DNA of 7,946 bases from Rubritepida sp. (GTDB taxonomy: Bacteria > Pseudomonadota > Alphaproteobacteria > Acetobacterales > Acetobacteraceae), in the NCBI GenBank assembly GCA_014376425.1, contig JACMRO010000098.1, forward strand, positions 1 through 7,946, given 5' to 3'. Within the stretch, counting starts at the first letter, position 1; each line of letters starts with the position of its first letter. The notes below the pieces were generated by a model that saw nothing but the letters and a program-made list of their open reading frames with translations, was not told the DNA's origin and made no database searches. A program made the position numbers and the translations under genes. Shown piece after piece: positions 1 to 5,570 of the stretch.

Positions 1-1202
1 GCGCGGCGCTGGACGCGGCGCGGGCGGAGCGGGAGGCGGCGCTGGAATCGCTGGCCCAGGGGCAGCGGATGGAGGCGCTGGGGCGGCTGGCGGGCGGCGT
101 GGCGCATGACATCAACAACGTGCTGCAGGCGGTGCTGGGCGGTGCGAGGCTGATCGGCAAGCGCAGCGCCGACACTGCCGTCCTGCGCCTGGCACAGCTG
201 ATCAGCGAAGCGGCCGAGCGGGGCGGCGCCGTCACCCGCCGGCTGCTGGCCTTCGCCCGGCGCGACAGTCTGGAGGCCGAGCCGGTGCCGGTGCAGGCGC
301 TGCTAGAGGGCGTGCGTGATGTGCTCGCGCATACGTTGGGTGCCGCGGTGCAGGTGCGGCTGCGCATCGCGCCCGGCATCCCGGCGCTGCTGGCAGACCG
401 GGCGCAGCTGGAGACGGTGCTGGTCAACCTGGCGATCAACGCGCGGGATGCGATGATGCCGCAGGGAGGTGCGATGGAGATGGGCGGCACCGCCCGGATC
501 ATCGACGGCCGCCGCGGCCCCGGCCCGTCCCCCGGTCTGCCCCCCGGCCGCTACATCCGGCTGTGGGTCAGCGATTCCGGCCACGGCATGGATGGCGAGA
601 CGTTGCGCCGTGCCACCGAGCCGTTCTTCACTACCAAAGAGAAGGGCCAGGGCACCGGGCTGGGGCTCGCCATGGCGCAGGGCTTCTGCGAGCAATCGGG
701 CGGCGCACTCGAACTCGCCAGCGTGCCAGGCAAGGGCACGCGCGTGACGCTGTGGCTGCCGCAGGCGCCGGCGATCAGCTCCGTCGTGCCCCCGGTACTG
801 CCGGCGGCGACGGAACGGCGCTGCCGTGTGCTGCTGGTGGATGACGCGCCCGAGGTGCTGGCGGTGCTGGCGGCCGGGCTGCGCGAACGGGGGCACACCG
901 TCGTCCCGGCCAGTGGTGGGCTTGAGGCGCTGGGCGCCCTGGCGGCCGAGCCCGATTTCGACCTGCTAATCACTGACCTGTCCATGCCGGGCATCGATGG
1001 GCTGCGCCTGATCGACGAGGCGCGGCGGATGCACCCGGGCCTCCCTGCGGTGGTGGTGACCGGCTTCGTGGCCGAAGCGGAGGATGGGTTGGAGCAGGCA
1101 ACGCAAAGCGGGCCGATAGTGGTGCTGCGCAAGCCGGTCAGCACGGAAGTTCTGTGCGGCCAGATTGCCGCCTTGACCATGCCGGAAAAAATCCGCGCCT
1201 GA
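1..1202 (+). CDS. Hybrid sensor histidine kinase/response regulator, 5'-truncated by window edge
   Basis: This is the C-terminal part of a two-component hybrid kinase. The frame is open from base 3, so the true start lies left of the window. Numbering from the Met codon at 69, an Ala/Glu/Arg-rich helix leads into the HisKA H-box GGVAHDINNVLQ with phosphoacceptor His13. The HATPase_c domain follows: N-box NLAINARDAM (about 121-129), G1 DSGHGM (179-184), F-box PFFTTK (195-200) and G2 GTGLGLAMAQG. A Pro/Ala linker (about 231-248) joins a receiver domain at about 251-370, with acidic pocket Asp258/Asp259, phosphoacceptor Asp303 in ITDLSMPG and Lys355 in LRKP. All key catalytic residues are present, so both halves should be active in His-to-Asp phosphotransfer. 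The sensor region is outside the window, so the signal is unknown; no membrane segment is visible in this part. No partner DNA-binding regulator lies next to it. Confidence 0.93.
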   Translation, partial: AALDAARAEREAALESLAQGQRMEALGRLAGGVAHDINNVLQAVLGGARLIGKRSADTAVLRLAQLISEAAERGGAVTRRLLAFARRDSLEAEPVPVQALLEGVRDVLAHTLGAAVQVRLRIAPGIPALLADRAQLETVLVNLAINARDAMMPQGGAMEMGGTARIIDGRRGPGPSPGLPPGRYIRLWVSDSGHGMDGETLRRATEPFFTTKEKGQGTGLGLAMAQGFCEQSGGALELASVPGKGTRVTLWLPQAPAISSVVPPVLPAATERRCRVLLVDDAPEVLAVLAAGLRERGHTVVPASGGLEALGALAAEPDFDLLITDLSMPGIDGLRLIDEARRMHPGLPAVVVTGFVAEAEDGLEQATQSGPIVVLRKPVSTEVLCGQIAALTMPEKIRA

Positions 1203-1260
1203 GGCTGGCCGGGCATGGTAAGACAATACTAGGCGCTTCGGGGGAGGCGCTGCGTGCCTT

Positions 1261-1266
1261 GGGGGA
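1261..1266 (+). promoter_or_regulatory. Shine-Dalgarno-like purine run for the CHAP lipoprotein
   Basis: GGGGGA lies four bases before the ATG at 1271. It supports that ATG over an upstream in-frame Met codon at 1154, which would overlap the end of the kinase gene and put about 39 non-secretory residues before the lipoprotein signal. Confidence 0.5.
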
Positions 1267-1270
1267 TTGC

Positions 1271-1789
1271 ATGACGTTCAAGGCGATGCCGCGCCGGGGG
1301 ATGGTGGGGCTGGTACTGCTTCTGGCCGGCTGCGGCGGGCCGGCAGCCGTGCGCACGCCCCACACTGCGCGCGTGCCCGGCTACCAAAGCAGCGGCGGCG
1401 TGTCCTGCGTGCCCTATGCCCGCGCCCGCACCGGGATCGAGCTGCGGGGCGATGCCTGGGAATGGTGGGACGCCGCGGCTGGCCGCTACCAGCGCGGCGC
1501 ACGGCCGGCCAACGGCCATGTGCTGGTCTTCGGCCGCACCAGGCGGCTGCCGCAGGGGCATCTCTCGGTGGCCCGTCGCGTATCGGGGCCGCGCGAGATC
1601 CGGGTCGATCACGCCAACTGGGCCGAGGCCGGTGGCGGCGCCCGCGGGCGCGTGGCGGAGGATCAGCCGGTGCTGGATGTCTCGGCCGCCAATGACTGGA
1701 GCGCGCTGCGGGTGTGGTACCCGCCGATCCAGGATTACGGCAACACGGTCTTCGCAGCCCAAGGCTTCGTCTCGCCACGATTTATCTGA
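1271..1789 (+). CDS. CHAP-domain lipoprotein (putative peptidoglycan amidase/endopeptidase)
   Basis: This is a 172-residue predicted lipoprotein. The N-terminus has basic residues (Lys4, Arg8, Arg9), a short hydrophobic stretch, and lipobox LLAGC with Cys21 as the lipidated residue. After a short linker comes a compact CHAP domain. SCVPYAR holds the probable nucleophile Cys46, QGHLSVARRV holds His97, and IRVDHANW supplies Asp113/Asn116 as the likely third polar residue. The ARPANGHVLVFG segment is the usual CHAP core strand. CHAP domains are NlpC/P60-like cysteine amidases or endopeptidases acting on peptidoglycan cross-bridges or glutathionylspermidine, so an envelope-anchored cell-wall hydrolase is the reasonable inference; the substrate cannot be read from sequence. 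It sits 68 nt after the kinase gene on the same strand. Its TGA stop lies inside a degenerate copy of the following 12-bp repeat. Confidence 0.85.
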   Translation: MTFKAMPRRGMVGLVLLLAGCGGPAAVRTPHTARVPGYQSSGGVSCVPYARARTGIELRGDAWEWWDAAAGRYQRGARPANGHVLVFGRTRRLPQGHLSVARRVSGPREIRVDHANWAEAGGGARGRVAEDQPVLDVSAANDWSALRVWYPPIQDYGNTVFAAQGFVSPRFI

Positions 1790-1833
1790 CCGCGCAGCCA
1801 ACCGCGCATCCAACCGCGCATCCAACCGCGCAT
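1786..1833 (+). repeat. 12-bp tandem repeat, three perfect copies plus one degenerate copy
   Basis: The unit CCAACCGCGCAT is present three times without mismatch at 1798-1809, 1810-1821 and 1822-1833. A degenerate unit at 1786-1797 matches 9 of 12 bases and contains the TGA stop of the CHAP gene. The array lies between the CHAP gene and the DUF4394 gene. Because 12 is a multiple of three, copy-number change would not shift any reading frame through it. Its role is unknown; replication slippage is the simplest origin. Confidence 0.9.
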
Positions 1834-1895
1834 GGGCGCCGTAGTGCATGCAGTGGGGCCAAGCCGGCGCCGCATCACCCGGAGCACCTCGCGCC

Positions 1896-2678
1896 ATGAC
1901 CTACACACTTCGCCTCACCCTGCTGGCCGGCGCCGCCACGCTCGCCACCGGCACGGCGGCCCAGGCCACCACCATCGTGGCCCTGACCGGCGACAACATG
2001 CTGATCCGCATGGACAGCGAAACCCGCCGCGCCCAGCCCGCCCGCCGCATCACCGGCGCCGACGGCACCGTGGTCGGCATCGACCAGCGGCCGCAGGATG
2101 GCCGGCTCTACGGCATCACCACCACCGGCCAGATCGTGACGCTGGACCCGGCGACCGGCCGCGCCACCCAGGTGTCGCGGCTCAACACCGCCTTCCAACC
2201 GGCTGGCCGCGTGGTGTTTGACTTCAACCCGGTGGCAAACCGCGTGCGTGTGATGGGTGCCGATGGCCAGAACCTGCGGGTGAATGTGGAAACCGGCGAG
2301 GCGGTGACCGATGGCCGTCTGAAGAACGCACCGGGCCCCCAGGAGGGTTCGATGCCGCGCATCGCGGCCGGCGCCTACACCAACAGCATGACAGGCGCGA
2401 CCGCCACTATGCTTCTGACGGCGGACAGCGCGACCAACATGCTGAACGTGCAGAACCCGCCCAATGACGGCGTGCAGGCGCCACGCGCCGCATTCTCGAT
2501 GCGGCTGCCGGTCGGCGCCGCCATGGACATCCTGTCCGACGGCACCGCCAACACCGGCATCGTCTTCGCCGGTGGCGCGCTGCACATGCTGGACCTGACC
2601 TCGGCCGCGCTGACCACGCGCGGCCCGGTGCGGCTGCCGCGCGGCGCCGAGGTCATCGATATCGCCGCAATGCGGTGA
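1896..2678 (+). CDS. Secreted DUF4394-domain protein
   Basis: This 260-residue protein has a Sec-type signal peptide: a short N-terminus with Arg6, a hydrophobic stretch LTLLAGAATLA, and a probable cleavage site AQA|TT after residue 24. The mature part matches the DUF4394 pattern throughout: TTIVALTGDNMLIRMD near the start, VGIDQRPQDGRLYGI (about 60-74), VTLDPATGRATQV, VFDFNPVANRVRVM (107-120), GQNLRVNVETG, AGAYTNS, and a C-terminal LHMLDLTSAA strand. The repeated strand-turn-strand segments suggest a beta-propeller-like extracytoplasmic fold; the biochemical role of the family is unknown to me. The ATG at 1896 is preferred over an in-frame ATG at 1848 because it places the signal peptide at the N-terminus and has GGAG eleven bases upstream (1881-1884). 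It may be cotranscribed with the CHAP gene 106 nt upstream, though the tandem repeat lies between them. Confidence 0.87.
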   Translation: MTYTLRLTLLAGAATLATGTAAQATTIVALTGDNMLIRMDSETRRAQPARRITGADGTVVGIDQRPQDGRLYGITTTGQIVTLDPATGRATQVSRLNTAFQPAGRVVFDFNPVANRVRVMGADGQNLRVNVETGEAVTDGRLKNAPGPQEGSMPRIAAGAYTNSMTGATATMLLTADSATNMLNVQNPPNDGVQAPRAAFSMRLPVGAAMDILSDGTANTGIVFAGGALHMLDLTSAALTTRGPVRLPRGAEVIDIAAMR

Positions 2679-2684
2679 CGTGTT

Positions 2685-2700
2685 CCCCGGGCAGCCGGGG
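2685..2700. repeat. Short GC-rich inverted repeat just after the DUF4394 gene
   Basis: CCCCGG-GCAG-CCGGGG forms a perfect 6-bp stem with a 4-nt loop, seven bases past the DUF4394 stop codon. No T-tract follows, so it is not a textbook intrinsic terminator, but its position fits a 3'-end stabilising or attenuating hairpin. Confidence 0.55.
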
Positions 2701-2732
2701 AGACAGGGCGTAAACCCGTGGAGACAAAACTT

Positions 2733-2768
2733 CCGGCCCCTTTACTGCCCCCTCTCCGTGGGGGCCGG
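2733..2768. repeat. Nested inverted repeats in the convergent intergenic region
   Basis: CCGGCCCC (2733-2740) pairs perfectly with GGGGCCGG (2761-2768) across a 20-nt loop. A competing stem, GCCCCC (2747-2752) with GGGGGC (2760-2765), overlaps the right arm, so the two are mutually exclusive. This resembles the intergenic palindromic repeats common in high-GC proteobacteria. Whether it is multicopy cannot be told from one window. Confidence 0.5.
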
Positions 2769-2786
2769 CGCGGGGATGCGCTCTGG

Positions 2787-2815
2787 AGCGGCGGGGGGAA
2801 ACCCCCGCCGCTTTC
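2787..2815 (+). terminator. Strong hairpin with GAAA loop, probable terminator between converging genes
   Basis: AGCGGCGGGGG (2787-2797), loop GAAA (2798-2801) and CCCCCGCCGCT (2802-2812) make a perfect 11-bp stem closed by a GNRA-type tetraloop. On the + strand it runs into a weak TTTCTGCGTT tail; on the - strand the following bases (CCAGAGCG) contain no U-run. It lies 108 nt after the DUF4394 stop and 8 nt past the terC stop, so it could serve both converging transcripts. Assignment as a terminator rests on stem strength and position, because the T-tract is poor. Confidence 0.6.
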
Positions 2816-2820
2816 TGCGT

Positions 2821-3816
2821 TCAGGCCAGCTTGTGGTCGCGCGTCCGGTACAGCGAGTAGAGAATGCCGCCGGCGATCAGCGCCACCGTTACCCCCAACG
2901 AGATGCCCGGATTCAGTTTGCCCACCAGGCCGTTCCAGAAGATCTTCAGCCCGATGAACACCAGCACCATGGCCAGTGCGTATTTCAGGTATTCGAACCG
3001 GTGCACCATCGCCGCCAGCGCGAAATACAGCGCGCGCAGGCCCAGAATGGCCATGATGTTGGCGGTGTAGACTACGAAGGTGTCGGTGGTGATGGCGAAG
3101 ATCGCCGGCACGCTGTCCACCGCGAAGACCAGGTCGGCCAGGTTGATGATCACCAGCGCCAGCAGCAGTGGTGTGGCCCAGATGACCATGCGGCCGGTGA
3201 CCGGATGGGGCATGCGAACCAGGAACTTCTGGCCATGCAGCGTGGGCGTGACCCGCATGCGCTTCGTCATGAAGCGTACGATTGGGTTGCGGGAGACATC
3301 GGTCTCGCTCTCCTTCACCGCCAGCATCTTGATGCCGGTGGCGATCAGGAAGGCGCCGAACAGGTAGAGCACCCAGCCATGCTCCTGCACCAGGGCGGCG
3401 CCGACCGCGATCATGATGCCGCGCAGCACGATGACGGCGATGATGCCCCAGACCAGGGCGCGGTACTGATAGGCGCGCGGAATGGCGAAGTAGCCGAAGA
3501 TCAGGCTGATGACGAAGACATTGTCGATCGACAGCGCCTTCTCGATGAAGAAGCCGGTGAAATAGGTCAGCCCGGCATGCTGGCCGTCCTCGGTGGTGAT
3601 GATGCCGGCGTCGTAGCCCCACCAGATCAGGCCGCCAAAGAACATGGCGAAGCCAATGTAGAAGGCAGACAGCACCAGGCTGTCGCGGATGCCCATTTCC
3701 TTGTCGGTGCGATTGAGCACGCCCAGGTCAAAGGCCAGCAATCCGCCTACGATGGCCAGGAAGCCCAGCCACATCCACACGGGTTTGCCGATCCACTCGG
3801 CTAGCATGAATTCCAT
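2821..3816 (-). CDS. TerC/Alx-family integral membrane protein (probable Mn2+ exporter)
   Basis: This 331-residue polytopic membrane protein has about eight or nine hydrophobic segments. The two signature TerC blocks are intact: FIEKALSIDNVFVIS (residues 90-104, with acidic Glu92 and Asp98/Asn99) and NLADLVFAVDSVPAIFAIT (225-243, with Asp228 and Asp234). These acidic and Asn residues in the membrane core are thought to bind divalent metal. Length is close to E. coli Alx (321) and TerC (346). Characterised relatives such as Alx and MeeF-type proteins export manganese; tellurite resistance is the historical name only, and no other ter genes are nearby. The start at 3816 is chosen because GAGGA precedes it by seven bases and translation then begins at MEFMLAEWIG; a 38-residue in-frame upstream extension looks non-coding. 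It is transcribed divergently from tatA. Confidence 0.94.
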   Translation of the reverse strand: MEFMLAEWIGKPVWMWLGFLAIVGGLLAFDLGVLNRTDKEMGIRDSLVLSAFYIGFAMFFGGLIWWGYDAGIITTEDGQHAGLTYFTGFFIEKALSIDNVFVISLIFGYFAIPRAYQYRALVWGIIAVIVLRGIMIAVGAALVQEHGWVLYLFGAFLIATGIKMLAVKESETDVSRNPIVRFMTKRMRVTPTLHGQKFLVRMPHPVTGRMVIWATPLLLALVIINLADLVFAVDSVPAIFAITTDTFVVYTANIMAILGLRALYFALAAMVHRFEYLKYALAMVLVFIGLKIFWNGLVGKLNPGISLGVTVALIAGGILYSLYRTRDHKLA

Positions 3817-3823
3817 TTGTCCG

Positions 3824-3828
3824 TCCTC
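3824..3828 (-). promoter_or_regulatory. Ribosome binding site of the terC-family gene
   Basis: On the - strand GAGGA ends seven bases before the ATG at 3816. It decides the start against an in-frame ATG at 3930, whose extra residues would be encoded by the palindromic leader. Confidence 0.65.
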
Positions 3829-3844
3829 GTCTCTGCGCGCCGCC

Positions 3845-3878
3845 GCGCCGCCCTGTCCCTTGAAGGGGCGGGCGGCGC
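3845..3878 (-). promoter_or_regulatory. Long hairpin in the 5' leader of the terC-family gene
   Basis: GCGCCGCCC (3845-3853) and GGGCGGCGC (3870-3878) pair perfectly over 9 bp. Inside the loop CCCT-tga-AGGG can form a second small stem. The hairpin ends 28 nt upstream of the start codon, so if transcription begins in the AT-rich patch it lies in the mRNA leader next to the ribosome binding site. No U-run follows on the terC strand. I could not find the conserved GGGGAGUAG-type core of the yybP-ykoY manganese riboswitch. Confidence 0.55.
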
Positions 3879-3887
3879 CTGGTTGCG

Positions 3888-3900
3888 GATGTCCGACATC
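3888..3900. promoter_or_regulatory. 13-bp palindrome upstream of the terC-family gene, possible operator
   Basis: GATGTC-C-GACATC is a perfect dyad with a one-base centre, 71 bp upstream of the start codon. The one-base spacer makes an RNA hairpin of full length impossible, so a dimeric DNA-binding protein site is a better reading than an RNA stem. No known consensus is matched with confidence. Confidence 0.35.
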
Positions 3901-3906
3901 GCGAGT

Positions 3907-3920
3907 GGCGCAGAGGCGCC
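3907..3920. repeat. Small inverted repeat with tetraloop in the terC upstream region
   Basis: GGCGC-AGAG-GCGCC forms a 5-bp stem with a 4-nt loop. It lies close to the two larger dyads, giving three inverted repeats within 76 bp. Confidence 0.45.
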
Positions 3921-4106
3921 GTGGGCTCACCAGAGGGGCCCGGACAGCCTTGAGATGGACGAAAGATGGAGGAATTGCAATATTAATCAGCGGGCGAAGG
4001 CGGTTTCTTCGCGCCGGGGCTTCCGATCAGGGCCGCGGCGCACTAGATTTGTGGAATACGGCGGTGGTGTCTGCCCACCGCATCAACATAGAATCGAGGC
4101 TTCGCC

Positions 4107-4373
4107 ATGGGTTCGTTTAGCGTCTGGCATTGGTTGGTCGTTTTGCTCGTCGTGCTGCTGCTGTTCGGTGGCAACAAGATCAGCGGCCTGATGGGCGACC
4201 TGGCTAAGGGCATCAAGTCCTTCAAGCACAATATCAAGGAAGATGGCGACGCGGCGATGACGGCCGAATCGGCCCCACCGGCGCCAGCCTCCGGTACGAT
4301 CGCGGGTCCCGCCGCGGCGACCGCCACTGCCGCCCAGGCCGCGCCCCAGAACACGCCGCGCCCCGTCGCCTGA
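4107..4373 (+). CDS. tatA: Sec-independent protein translocase subunit TatA
   Basis: This 88-residue TatA protein is the pore or membrane-thinning component of the twin-arginine translocase, which exports folded proteins. It has a very short N-terminus (MGSFSVWHW), one transmembrane helix LVVLLVVLLLF (about 10-20), the FG hinge (FGGNKI), then an amphipathic helix ISGLMGDLAKGIKSFKHNI with regularly spaced lysines, and a disordered Ala/Pro-rich tail. Length and layout are typical of TatA/E; TatB would usually have a longer amphipathic helix and charged tail. GAGG at 4096-4099, seven bases before the ATG, supports the start. tatB and tatC are not adjacent: the next gene, 19 nt downstream, is mtnB, and upstream lies the divergent terC-family gene. 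A second TatA/E paralogue elsewhere in the genome is possible. Confidence 0.93.
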   Translation: MGSFSVWHWLVVLLVVLLLFGGNKISGLMGDLAKGIKSFKHNIKEDGDAAMTAESAPPAPASGTIAGPAAATATAAQAAPQNTPRPVA

Positions 4374-4392
4374 CGGCCTGTCGGCGCATGCT

Positions 4393-5034
4393 GTGAGTGC
4401 TGCGCTGCCCGGCTTCGCGCCGGCTTCGATCCCGGACTCTGTGGGCGATGCCATCATCCTGGTCGGCCGGCGGATGGACGCACGGGGCTGGGTGCCGGCG
4501 ACTTCCGGCAACCTTTCGCACCGGCTGAGCCCTGGGCGCATCGCTATCACCAGGTCTGGCTGCCACAAGGGGTTCCTTACCCCCCGCGACCTGATGGTGG
4601 TGGATACGGCGGGCATGCCCGAGGACGCAGGGGCCCGCCCCTCGGCCGAGACTGGCCTGCATTGCGGTATCTACAGGCGCTTCCCCGAAGCGTCGGCCGT
4701 GCTGCACGGCCATTCCGTTGCCGCCACCGTGCTGTCCCGGGTGGCCGGCGACGTGTTGAGCCTGGCAGGCTACGAACTGCTGAAAGCTTTCCCTGGCCTG
4801 ACGTCGCACGATGCGGCGGTGGCTCTGCCGCTGTTGGACAACGACCAGGACATCCCGCGGATGCAGGCCGCACTCGATGTCATCTGGGCGACCTGCCCGC
4901 AGCCTTTGCCGGGCTATGTGATCCGCGGCCACGGCGTTTATGTGTGGGGCCAGGACATGCCGCAGGCGCTCATGCGCCTGGAGGCGTTGGAATTCATGCT
5001 GGAATGCGAAGCTCTGCAAAGGACGCTGCGATGA
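4393..5034 (+). CDS. mtnB: Methylthioribulose-1-phosphate dehydratase
   Basis: This 213-residue class II aldolase/adducin-fold, zinc-dependent enzyme dehydrates 5-methylthioribulose-1-phosphate to 2,3-diketo-5-methylthiopentyl-1-phosphate in methionine salvage. Family motifs are intact: GWVPATSGNLS (32-42), ITRSGCHKGFLTPRDL (52-67), PSAETGLH (83-90, with Glu86 as probable catalytic acid/base), VLHGHSV with His105/His107, and RGHGVYVWG with His180 completing the metal site. The best start is GTG at 4393; a nearby ATG at 4388 is out of frame and runs into TGA after two codons. No good Shine-Dalgarno is seen, so translation may depend on coupling with tatA 19 nt upstream. The stop overlaps the mtnD start (ATGA). 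The LEALEFMLECE C-terminal helix is also typical. Fuculose- or ribulose-phosphate epimerase/aldolase relatives are ruled out by the mtn neighbours. Confidence 0.94.
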   Translation: MSAALPGFAPASIPDSVGDAIILVGRRMDARGWVPATSGNLSHRLSPGRIAITRSGCHKGFLTPRDLMVVDTAGMPEDAGARPSAETGLHCGIYRRFPEASAVLHGHSVAATVLSRVAGDVLSLAGYELLKAFPGLTSHDAAVALPLLDNDQDIPRMQAALDVIWATCPQPLPGYVIRGHGVYVWGQDMPQALMRLEALEFMLECEALQRTLR

Positions 5035-5570
5035 GCCTTCTGACCGTCCGCGACGCGGACACCGCCGCCGAACATTTGCGCACGACTGATCCGCTGGAGA
5101 TCAGCGCCGCCCTGGCGCCGTTGGGCATCCGCTTCGAACGCTGGGACGTGACGCCGCTGCCTGCCGGCGCATCGGCCGATGCGGTGCTCGAAGCCTATCG
5201 TCCGCGGCTGGACACCTTGATGGGGGAGACGGGGGCTGGCACCGCCGACGTGATCAAGCTCGATCCTTCGCATCCGCAGAAGGACGCGATGCGACAGAAG
5301 TTCCTTAGCGAGCACACCCACACCGAGGATGAGGTGCGCTTCTTCCATGCCGGTTCCGGTAACTTCGTGCTGCATGTCGACGGCCGGATCTACGACGCGC
5401 ACTGCACCGCGGGCGACCTGATCTCGGTGCCCGCGCACGTTACCCACTGGTTCGATGCCGGCGCCGCGCCGGATTTCACCGTGCTGCGCATCTTTACCGA
5501 CATGACGGGCTGGACGCCGCACTACACCGGCAGCGACCTGGCGGAACGGTTCCCGGCGATCGTTGCTTGA
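5031..5570 (+). CDS. mtnD: Acireductone dioxygenase
   Basis: This 179-residue cupin metalloenzyme oxidises acireductone (1,2-dihydroxy-3-keto-5-methylthiopentene). With Fe2+ it yields 4-methylthio-2-oxobutanoate and formate; with Ni2+ it makes methylthiopropionate, formate and CO. The metal-binding signature is complete: EHTHTEDEVRFF gives His95, His97 and Glu101, and VPAHVTHWFD gives His139. The GSGNFVLHVDGRIYD and CTAGDLISVP strands are standard cupin core. Length matches the family (about 180). The ATG overlaps the mtnB stop by four bases, and AAAGGA sits seven bases upstream within mtnB, so the two are translationally coupled. Which metal is used in vivo cannot be read from sequence. Confidence 0.97.
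   Translation: MSLLTVRDADTAAEHLRTTDPLEISAALAPLGIRFERWDVTPLPAGASADAVLEAYRPRLDTLMGETGAGTADVIKLDPSHPQKDAMRQKFLSEHTHTEDEVRFFHAGSGNFVLHVDGRIYDAHCTAGDLISVPAHVTHWFDAGAAPDFTVLRIFTDMTGWTPHYTGSDLAERFPAIVA

Larger units (their letters stand above)
3817..4106. other. Divergent intergenic region between terC-family gene and tatA
   Basis: This 290-bp gap must hold promoters for both directions. The terC-proximal half is GC-rich and holds three inverted repeats, listed separately. The centre (about 3970-3988, AATTGCAATATTAATCAG) is the most AT-rich patch in the window and is the likeliest promoter or regulator-binding zone. On the tatA side, TTCCGA (4021-4026) and TAGATT (4044-4049), 17 bp apart, form a weak sigma70-like candidate. 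No protein-coding ORF here looks real. Confidence 0.5.

Noticed and set aside
1154..1270. Upstream start for the CHAP lipoprotein at 1154
   Set aside because: It would overlap the kinase gene and bury the lipoprotein signal about 40 residues inside the protein; the ATG at 1271 has a purine-rich site just before it.
2375..3622. - strand frame of about 415 codons spanning terC and the end of the DUF4394 gene
   Set aside because: It is out of frame with TerC, crosses two real genes and the hairpin region, and gives an Arg/His/Gly-rich translation.
2680..3804. Long + strand open frame (about 374 codons) opposite the terC-family gene
   Set aside because: Its translation is low-complexity, rich in His/Asp/Gln/Arg and without any fold motif, while the opposite strand encodes a clear TerC protein. 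It is a typical antisense shadow in high-GC DNA.
3817..3930. 38-residue N-terminal extension of the terC-family protein
   Set aside because: The extension is Arg/Gly/Pro-rich and encoded by inverted repeats. The internal ATG at 3816 has a good ribosome binding site and gives the usual TerC N-terminus.
3841..4020. yybP-ykoY manganese riboswitch upstream of terC
   Set aside because: This is expected from family knowledge, but I could not locate the conserved core sequences on the - strand by reading. It needs a covariance-model search before being called.
3817..4191. + strand open frames across the terC/tatA gap that run into tatA in another frame
   Set aside because: They cover the palindromic leader, have no recognisable motif and overlap the strongly supported tatA start.
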